From Deltaproteobacteria bacterium (GTDB taxonomy: Bacteria; Desulfobacterota; JAENJC01): a DNA stretch of 7,354 nt. Below are positions 1 through 4,776 of the stretch, in pieces (the first letter of the stretch is position 1; the number at the start of each line of letters is the position of its first letter). The notes under the pieces were generated by a model. It was not told the origin of the DNA. It searched no databases and saw nothing but the letters and a program-made list of their open reading frames with translations. The stretch spans positions 1 through 7,354 of the forward strand of contig JAENJC010000096.1 of assembly GCA_016844545.1 (NCBI GenBank), given 5' to 3'. The position numbers were made by a program, and so were the translations under genes.

Positions 1-447
1 AAGGAGTTGCAGGTATGCCTGTATGGAGGTAGCTCCGAGGGTCAGTGCAGTGGGGAGTATCCTGGTATCACCTCCCTTTATGGAGCTTAGGGTGTAGTTG
101 GTTATTATGGGAAGGGCAAGGATGGTGAGCCCTATTATCATGGCGGAGGGAGAAAAGAGCAGCCCCAGACCACCCAACGGCCCCTGCCTGCTTATAAAAC
201 CATACACTACAAGTCCTACTACCACTGTCGGAAGGGCCATAAGGGTACTTAGAACAGTTATCACTACCCTTTTTAGAGGAAATTCAGAGATGGCAATGAA
301 CAGCCCTAAAGGTATTCCAATAGCAGAAGCAAAGAAGGCAGAAGCTATGGAAACAGTTATCGATGTCCATACGGCATAATAGACCTCTCCGTCCAGAGAA
401 AGGATGAGGAGGACAGCGTTTCTGAATGAGTCATGTAAGAAATTCAT
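1..447 (-). CDS. tupB: TupB-type tungstate ABC transporter permease, C-terminus outside window
   Basis: Inner-membrane permease of a tungstate (possibly molybdate) ABC importer, receiving substrate from TupA. The first 149 codons are visible; the gene runs off the left edge. After a short N-terminus there are hydrophobic stretches at about residues 24-53, 60-84 and 99-117. A cytoplasmic-loop motif at about 136-149 (TLGATSIQAYLQLL) resembles the EAA loop that contacts the ATPase in binding-protein-dependent permeases. The conserved turn MALPTVVVGLVVYG (70-83) and the LGLLFSPSAMIIG segment (94-106) are typical of the Tup/Wtp permease family. It starts at ATG 445-447, 17 nt after the tupA stop, with a GGGAAGAG ribosome site in between, so it is almost certainly cotranscribed with tupA. 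The ATPase TupC is expected beyond the window. Tungstate specificity rests on the adjacent TupA; the permease alone could serve molybdate. Confidence 0.9.
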   Translation of the reverse strand, partial: MNFLHDSFRNAVLLILSLDGEVYYAVWTSITVSIASAFFASAIGIPLGLFIAISEFPLKRVVITVLSTLMALPTVVVGLVVYGFISRQGPLGGLGLLFSPSAMIIGLTILALPIITNYTLSSIKGGDTRILPTALTLGATSIQAYLQLL

Positions 448-464
448 CTCTTCCCTACATTACA

Positions 465-1277
465 CTATCTGGCATTCGGAAAGAACAGCTGTTCCCCGTT
501 TACCTTAAATTCTGCAATGATTCCCTGTCCTTCCTTTGAGGTCAAAAACTCGGTTAATTTCTTTGCCAGGTCATGTTTCACATGCGGGTGCCTCTTAGGG
601 TTCACTGCGATGACCCCGTATGGATTGAAAAGTGTCTTGTCTCCTTCATAAAGAAGAACAAGGTCGCTCTTTTTTTTATAGGCAATGTAAGTTCCCCTGT
701 CCGCCAGGGTGTACCCCTGTTTCTCTGTTGCCATGTTAATGACCTCCCCCATACCCTGTCCTGCCTCTACATACCAGCTACCTTTTGGTGTGAGGCTGGC
801 AGACTTCCAGATATCCTTCTCCTTCTGATGGGTTCCTGATTCATCTCCGCGGGAAATGAATACGGCATTCTTTGCCGCTATTCGTGAGAATGCTTCAGCA
901 GCAGTTTTAGCTCCCTTCACCAAGGCTGGATCCGAAGAAGGGCCTATAATGACGAAGTCGTTATACATAACGTCCTTCCTGCTAACGCCAGGGCCGTCGG
1001 CAACAAATTTGTCTTCAAGCGTCCTTGCATGGACGAATACAACATCCACATCCCCCATCTCCCCCAGTTTCAAGGCTTTCCCGGTTCCGACTGCTATAAC
1101 ATCCACCTTACAGTCGCAGCTCTTTTCAAAAGGCGGGAGGAGGACCTTGAGCAGGCCGGAGTTCTCTGTGCTCGTGGTCGTGCTCATACGAAGGCGCATC
1201 TCGGCATGGGCATAAGCAACATTCATAATTGCCAGAAAAACAAACATAAAAGCAAATAAAGAATTTAGTCGTTTCAT
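465..1277 (-). CDS. tupA: TupA, periplasmic tungstate-binding protein
   Basis: Periplasmic solute-binding protein of a tungstate ABC importer, 270 aa, the usual length for TupA. Residues 1-25 form a Sec signal peptide (positive start, hydrophobic core, AYAHA end) with no lipobox. The mature N-terminus begins with the TTTS motif (33-36) that marks TupA rather than ModA. Further TupA signatures are IAVGTGKALKLG (61-72), DVDVVFVHA (76-84), RGDESGTH (143-150), GQGMGEV (173-179), LADRGTY (191-197) and NPYGVIAVNP (218-227). The TTTS Thr/Ser and the RGDxSGT Arg/Thr are the expected oxyanion contacts by family knowledge. A Cys-Asp-Cys at 54-56 sits in a surface-type position. Start at ATG 1275-1277 is supported by the ribosome site GAGGAGAT (1281-1288). 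It lies downstream of the porin remnant and of a strong hairpin. Tungstate over molybdate is inferred from family; affinity cannot be read from sequence. Confidence 0.94.
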   Translation of the reverse strand: MKRLNSLFAFMFVFLAIMNVAYAHAEMRLRMSTTTSTENSGLLKVLLPPFEKSCDCKVDVIAVGTGKALKLGEMGDVDVVFVHARTLEDKFVADGPGVSRKDVMYNDFVIIGPSSDPALVKGAKTAAEAFSRIAAKNAVFISRGDESGTHQKEKDIWKSASLTPKGSWYVEAGQGMGEVINMATEKQGYTLADRGTYIAYKKKSDLVLLYEGDKTLFNPYGVIAVNPKRHPHVKHDLAKKLTEFLTSKEGQGIIAEFKVNGEQLFFPNAR

Positions 1278-1298
1278 AATATCTCCTCAATAATAATT

Positions 1299-1325
1299 TA
1301 TAGGGTGGGCACAGCCCACCCTATA
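1299..1325 (-). terminator. Perfect 12-bp inverted repeat after the porin, probable terminator
   Basis: A perfect 12-bp stem (TATAGGGTGGGC / GCCCACCCTATA) closes on a 3-nt loop (ACA), beginning 5 nt beyond the porin stop and ending 21 nt before the tupA start. Read on the minus strand it is followed by AATTATTATTG, AT-rich but not a clean U-run. It could therefore be a leaky intrinsic terminator or processing/stability hairpin that sets tupA levels apart from the porin. A GGGTGGGC..GCCCACCC core could equally be a dispersed REP-like palindrome; the window holds only one copy. Confidence 0.6.
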
Positions 1326-1329
1326 ATCG

Positions 1330-2455
1330 TTAAAACGCCAACTGGTACTGGACCCTCAAACGGCTGTCCTCTTCGCCCTGTTTTGTTTTTCCTGCCTCGT
1401 CCTTTATCTTGAAGAAGTCGCCCTGTATCTTGTTGCGGTGACCATTTATGAAGTAGTTGACTCCGATTCCATATTCATTCCTCAGGTCTTTAGCCTTGTC
1501 TTTGTTCGGTTCGAAGTACTCGTACCTTGCAGCAATCTCCAGAGTCTTTGGCATTACAAAGTATCCGCCCTGAACATAGTACCCTTCAGCCGTTTCATCC
1601 GAAAGACCATTTGTCTGCGGATCTATGACCCTGTTGAAATACTCGCCGTGAACAGAGGCGCCTCTGTACTTTGCTCCCACAAATGCATTGGAACCTGTGA
1701 CTTCGCTTATACCCAGGGCCGTTGTAGCGAGACGGGCCTTAAGACTCGTATTGGTGGAACCTGCCTGGTCGTTGCTTACGGCATAGGCCGCTGAAACAAG
1801 CATCAACAACTTATCTGAGATCTCGTTGTCGGACTCGTGATATGCATATTTCCCGAGCGGCTCAAACATCAGCCGGGCGGCATAAAGCATGCCGTTGTCA
1901 GGATTGGATTTGTTCCGTCCTTCGCCGTTGTAAGCTCCTATGTTGTAAGTAAGCATAGAATCCAGCATCTTGCCGTAAAGGTTTACTCCGTTATCGCGGT
2001 CAAGCCTGAAGTTAGATGGAGTATGGGACCTTGAACTGTCCTGCCCTTATTCCGATCGTCTTTGACGGAGCATAGTCCACAAACCAGTCGAGGAGGCTGA
2101 CCTTATCGAATTCCCCTGACTGGGAGGCGCTCAGAAGTATCTGGTACTTCAGCTTGTCCGACCCGGCATAACCTTTGAATCCTAGGCGGGTCCTCTGTAC
2201 TTGGAAGTTGCTTAGGTCCTCTGCTCCCGTGATGTCGTTGGTCTGGTATGTGTAACGGAACTGGCCGTAACCATATATGTCGAGACGAAAGCTGTTGTCA
2301 GAGGTCTTGAGATAAATATTGTCCTTATATCCTGTCTCAACGCCTACGATCTTCACTTCTGAGGTTTGTGGCTGGATATTTTCCTCAGCCCGAGCAATCG
2401 AACCTATTAAAACAGTTATTAATATAGCTGACACAAAAAACTTGATTATCTTCAT
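1330..2455 (-). pseudogene. Phosphate-selective (OprP/O-type) porin, frameshifted
   Basis: Outer-membrane beta-barrel of the phosphate-selective porin O/P family, which passes small oxyanions. The reading frame is split. The N-terminal part (2455-2012, 147 aa) has a signal peptide ending IARA at 20-23, then strands including LDIYGYGQFRYTY and VQRTRLGFKGY, and ends GQFKVPYSI-stop. The C-terminal part (to 1330) resumes in another frame with NFRLDRDNGVNLYGKM, then IGAYNGEGRN and MLYAARLMF, and ends in VQYQLAF, with the terminal Phe used for barrel assembly. In relatives about 20 residues (an RQxLxSSxxLQFVDRS-like stretch) separate the VPYS and FxLDRD motifs; they are absent here. The lesion thus looks like a small deletion of a length that leaves 2 modulo 3, not a one-base slip. 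The start has a good site (AGGAGA, 6 nt upstream of ATG 2453-2455). Joined, the product would be about 375 aa against a usual 390-430. A sequencing or assembly error cannot be excluded. Confidence 0.82.
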
Positions 2456-2562
2456 CTTGCTTCTCCTGAAGTTTTTTACGCTTCCAGTTTTCTGGTCAGC
2501 TATTTGTTGTATAAAACTGCTGCCTCCGGTGATCCGGTCGGGTTTTCAGATTTGCTTTCCTC

Positions 2563-2736
2563 TCACCACCTCACTTTCTCCGTTTTATCTATCTGAACCA
2601 CCTTTGAATCATGGATAGTTATCTGGATGGATCCGTACTTGATCTCCCGGACTGCCTTCATTATCTCCTCAGCAACCCTCCTATCCGTTTCCATGTCATC
2701 GTTCTTAGTATTCTTGTTCGTTGCAGCCTTCAGCAT
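2563..2736 (-). CDS. yezD: YezD-like small protein (DUF2292 family), 57 aa
   Basis: A 57-aa protein of unknown function. After a lysine/asparagine-rich lead (1-14) comes a charged amphipathic segment (METDRRVAEEIMKAVREI, 15-32), then the family core KYGSIQITIHDSKVVQID (33-50) and TEKVRW. The pattern (R/K)(Y/F)GS-(V/I)QI-x(3)-D-x-KVVQI-(D/E)-x-TEK is the one I know from YezD/DUF2292 proteins, predicted to form a short helix plus a beta-hairpin. Start at ATG 2734-2736 overlaps the regulator's last codons (ATGCTGA, 7 nt), which suggests translational coupling. A GGGGAAGG stretch lies about 10 nt upstream. A second in-frame ATG (2692-2694) would leave only the conserved part but has no ribosome site. 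No signal peptide or membrane segment is seen, so it should be cytoplasmic. Its place between the regulator and the porin hints at a role tied to oxyanion metabolism, but this is only context. Confidence 0.8.
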   Translation of the reverse strand: MLKAATNKNTKNDDMETDRRVAEEIMKAVREIKYGSIQITIHDSKVVQIDKTEKVRW

Positions 2737-3623
2737 GTATATATAACCTTCCCCGAATCCCTCGTGTCATAACCGCCGAATCGGGCCGATTCATTCCTGA
2801 ACTGGTCGGACTTGAGTATCTCCATCAGCCTCTGGACCTCGTCCAGGAAGAAGTAATCCCTGGGAATTAGGAGGTCGAACCTCTCTTCCTTTAGAGGGAT
2901 GAAGTCAAGACCCAGCAGATGGGCCGTAGCTCTTATTCCTGCCCCTGCATCTGCCTCTCCCCTCAATATCCTGAGTCCTACATCCAGATGGGTTGATACC
3001 TCTGTCTCGTATCCGTTGATCTTTGATCCATCAATGCCGGCCTTATTCAGATAGGAATCGATCAGCACTCTCGTCCCGGAGCCTTTCTGGCGGTTGATAT
3101 ACCTGACTTTCGGCTTTACGAGGTCTTCTACTCTTTTGATCTTCAACGGATTGCCGCTTTTGAGGATAAGCCCCTGCTGACGATATGCAAAGTTCACCAC
3201 AACAGTCCTGAACTCGGCAAAATGGGAGGCAACCATAGGGATGTTGTATTCCCCCTCTTCCTCATCCAGGATGTGGGAGCCGGCTATATGGATCTTCCTG
3301 TCCCGAAGCATCGACAGCCCGTCTGTGCTTCCCGTGTTGCAGAAGAATGGGAAGAGGCCGCTATGCCCCATCTCTCCTAAAGTAAAATCAAGGAGGGGGT
3401 CATTACTTCCAGCCACCATAAGGAACCCCTTCAGCTTGTGAAGAATGGAAGGATGGTTTTCAACGGTGTTCTCCAGCCAGTTGTCCACCAGCTCTTTGAA
3501 GAAACCCCACTTGCCGGTGACCTTGGTTGCTGGAAGCCCCCTCTCTTCGATCAGAGAATAGACCTTCTTTTCATTAATACCAAGATACTTCGCAAGCTCG
3601 CGGGTGTTCATGTAGCTGCCCAT
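2730..3623 (-). CDS. HTH regulator with oxyanion-binding-protein-like sensor domain
   Basis: One-component transcription factor of 297 aa. Residues 5-52 form an excisionase/MerR-like winged helix (MNTRELAKYLGINEKKVYSL, then KVTGKWGFFKELVDNWL). A linker leads to a periplasmic-binding-protein-like domain (about 66-286) kept in the cytoplasm: there is no signal peptide. Its ligand motifs echo TupA/ModA: AGSNDPLLD (71-79), NTGSTDGL (96-103), RQKGSGTR (178-185), ADAGAGIRA (224-232) and FGGYD (282-286). Proteins of this HTH plus PBP-like architecture (Pfam PBP_like) commonly sit beside molybdate or tungstate transport and molybdoenzyme genes. I infer that it senses tungstate or molybdate and controls the downstream yezD, porin and tup genes and possibly itself. 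Start at ATG 3621-3623 is fixed by a near-ideal ribosome site (3626-3635); the ATG four codons later would be too far away. The C-terminus overlaps yezD. The ligand, and activator versus repressor action, are unproven. Confidence 0.88.
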   Translation of the reverse strand: MGSYMNTRELAKYLGINEKKVYSLIEERGLPATKVTGKWGFFKELVDNWLENTVENHPSILHKLKGFLMVAGSNDPLLDFTLGEMGHSGLFPFFCNTGSTDGLSMLRDRKIHIAGSHILDEEEGEYNIPMVASHFAEFRTVVVNFAYRQQGLILKSGNPLKIKRVEDLVKPKVRYINRQKGSGTRVLIDSYLNKAGIDGSKINGYETEVSTHLDVGLRILRGEADAGAGIRATAHLLGLDFIPLKEERFDLLIPRDYFFLDEVQRLMEILKSDQFRNESARFGGYDTRDSGKVIYTC

Positions 3624-3625
3624 GC

Positions 3626-3635
3626 ATCACCTCCC
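3626..3635 (-). promoter_or_regulatory. Strong ribosome binding site of the HTH regulator
   Basis: Read on the minus strand this is GGGAGGTGAT, almost fully complementary to the 16S anti-Shine-Dalgarno sequence, ending 2 nt before ATG 3621-3623. It decides that start over the in-frame ATG at 3609-3611. Confidence 0.8.
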
Positions 3636-3645
3636 ATGAAAAAGC

Positions 3646-3674
3646 TTTTTACAATAGCATGCGCCTTATGTCAA
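3646..3674 (-). promoter_or_regulatory. Candidate sigma70-type promoter for the regulator operon
   Basis: On the minus strand a consensus -35 TTGACA (3669-3674) is followed by a 17-nt spacer and a -10-like TAAAAA (3646-3651), which matches TATAAT at four of six positions and lacks the important last T. Transcription would start near 3640, leaving a short leader that contains the regulator's ribosome site. The perfect -35 and spacing support it; the weak -10 suggests regulation or a misjudged -10. Confidence 0.5.
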
Positions 3675-3680
3675 GAAAAG

Positions 3681-3710
3681 AATAACTTAAAATGACTTAT
3701 AATGACAAGT
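3681..3710. repeat. Three 10-bp tandem repeats, candidate operator
   Basis: The repeats AATAACTTAA, AATGACTTAT and AATGACAAGT lie head to tail with exact 10-bp spacing, about one helical turn, so equivalent bases face the same side of the DNA. They sit just upstream of the predicted -35 of the regulator and about 50 bp from that of lpxL. A partial inverted repeat (ACTT-8-AAGT, 3695-3710) is embedded. Position and phasing fit binding sites for a winged-helix regulator such as the adjacent one, but AT-richness makes chance similarity possible. Confidence 0.35.
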
Positions 3711-3761
3711 TGTTTCAGAAAATAAAAATCCTTTCGTGTTGACTATGGCGGAATATACGTT

Positions 3762-3790
3762 TTGACTAAGGGGTTGAATTGTGATATAAA
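3762..3790 (+). promoter_or_regulatory. Sigma70-type promoter for the lpxL operon
   Basis: TTGACT (3762-3767) and TATAAA (3785-3790) are separated by exactly 17 nt, each matching the consensus at five of six positions. The predicted transcript begins near 3797 and has an 80-90 nt leader before lpxL. A 10-bp palindrome TCCAATTGGA (3793-3802) covers the predicted start point. A second TTGACT 23 bp upstream (3739-3744) has no properly spaced -10. Confidence 0.65.
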
Positions 3791-3838
3791 AGTCCAATTG
3801 GATAGGGCAGTTACCAAAGTTGCATATGCGGGAAAGAG

Positions 3839-3880
3839 ATGAAGTTTATTGATTCGATAGTTTGTAGGATAAGCAGTTAG
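3839..3880 (+). CDS. Possible 13-codon leader ORF directly before lpxL
   Basis: ATG 3839-3841 is preceded by GGGAAAGAG, a better ribosome site than lpxL itself has, and opens a 13-residue frame (MKFIDSIVCRISS). Its TAG stop (3878-3880) directly abuts the lpxL ATG (TAGATG). Terminating ribosomes could reinitiate on lpxL, whose own upstream sequence (AGGAT, about 11 nt away) is poor. This is a translational-coupling candidate only: ORFs this short arise by chance, and no family can be recognised. Confidence 0.3.
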   Translation: MKFIDSIVCRISS

Positions 3881-4762
3881 ATGCCTTCCCGTATTAAATA
3901 TCTGCCAGAGTATCTCCTCCTTTATCTATTTACCAGGATCATTTATATACTCCCATTTAATTTTTCGGTAAAGATTGGAAGAGCGCTGGGAAGGCTTGTC
4001 TATAGATTGGATAAGCGTCATCGAAGGATTGCTCTGGAAAATATTGCTTCAACTCTTGGATTGAATGGCCCTGAGGCCGAGAAGATAGTTTTATCTGTTT
4101 TTGAAAACCTTGGAATGGTCCTGGCGGAGTTTATCAAGATTCCAACAATTGATAAGAGCTTCCTGGATAAGAGGGTGTCCGTAGAGGGTTTTGAAAACTA
4201 CCTGAAGGCAAAGAGCGAGGGTAAAGGGGTCCTTATGCTGGGCGCCCATCTTGGAAACTGGGAGTTGCTGGGTGCAACTCTTCTCCTGAAAATGGGAGAA
4301 GTAGCCAGCGTGGTCTACATGAAGACAAAGAACCCTTATGTTGACAGATTCATTGACTCTATAAGAAAGTCTTACGGTATAAAGACCATACCTCATCATA
4401 ACGCCATGAAACCTGTCCTGACTGCTCTCAGAAGGGGTGAAGCTGTCGGGGTATTGCTGGACCAGCATGGCGGCCAGAAAGAGGCAATCAAGGTAACTTT
4501 TATCGGACGGCCGGCTGCGACAAGTATTGGATTTGCCATTATGGCATTGAGAACAGGGGCTCCGGTCGTGCCGATGTTCATGGTAAGGGAGGGAGACGGC
4601 AGGTTCAGGTTTATATATGAAAAACCGATCTATCTTGAAAAAAGCGGTGACCTGGAAAAAGATATAAGGGATGGCACTATCATCTTCAATAAGGTCATCG
4701 AGGATTATGTGAGAAGATACCCGGAACAGTGGTTTTGGGTGCATAGAAGGTGGAAGGAATAA
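3881..4762 (+). CDS. lpxL: LpxL/HtrB-family lipid A acyltransferase
   Basis: Inner-membrane lysophospholipid-type acyltransferase, 293 aa (family about 290-310), that by homology adds a secondary acyl chain from acyl-ACP to Kdo-lipid A on the cytoplasmic face. A hydrophobic N-terminal anchor (about 10-27, LLLYLFTRIIYILPF) is followed by the conserved RRIALENI segment (28-58 region). The catalytic HX4E motif is GAHLGNWE, with His123 and Glu128. Other family blocks are LLDQHGG (192-198), FIGRPAATSIGFAIMALRTG and the C-terminal PEQWFWVHRRWK. It is first in a plus-strand operon with an LtaS-type transferase (14-nt gap) and msbA, which fits lipid A maturation before export. The ribosome site is weak and a 13-codon ORF abuts the start, so coupling is possible. 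LpxL versus LpxM, and acyl chain length, cannot be told from sequence; related acyltransferases for other lipids are a less likely alternative. Confidence 0.9.
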   Translation: MPSRIKYLPEYLLLYLFTRIIYILPFNFSVKIGRALGRLVYRLDKRHRRIALENIASTLGLNGPEAEKIVLSVFENLGMVLAEFIKIPTIDKSFLDKRVSVEGFENYLKAKSEGKGVLMLGAHLGNWELLGATLLLKMGEVASVVYMKTKNPYVDRFIDSIRKSYGIKTIPHHNAMKPVLTALRRGEAVGVLLDQHGGQKEAIKVTFIGRPAATSIGFAIMALRTGAPVVPMFMVREGDGRFRFIYEKPIYLEKSGDLEKDIRDGTIIFNKVIEDYVRRYPEQWFWVHRRWKE

Positions 4763-4776
4763 TCAGGCAATCAATA

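Noticed and set aside
98..379. Plus-strand 93-aa open frame opposite tupB
   Set aside because: It lies antisense inside a clear permease coding frame, has no recognisable motif, and is explained as a shadow frame.
2484..2495. CCAG-TTTT-CTGG short palindrome upstream of the porin, as an operator
   Set aside because: Only 4-bp arms and a single copy; such motifs are frequent by chance, and no promoter anchors it.
2513..2546. Imperfect hairpin (CCGG-4-CCGG flanked by AAAAC/GTTTT) after yezD, as a terminator or riboswitch
   Set aside because: The core stem is 4 bp and the outer pairing needs a large asymmetric bulge. No Moco or other known riboswitch architecture could be traced in this 107-nt gap.
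4091..4744. Long minus-strand open frame (217 aa) opposite lpxL
   Set aside because: The plus strand encodes a full LpxL-family protein with catalytic motifs; the antisense translation is low-complexity nonsense without domain features.
4750..4776. GTG 4750 as start of the LtaS-type gene
   Set aside because: It would overlap lpxL and has no correctly spaced ribosome site; ATG 4777 gives a normal N-terminus with a short gap after lpxL.
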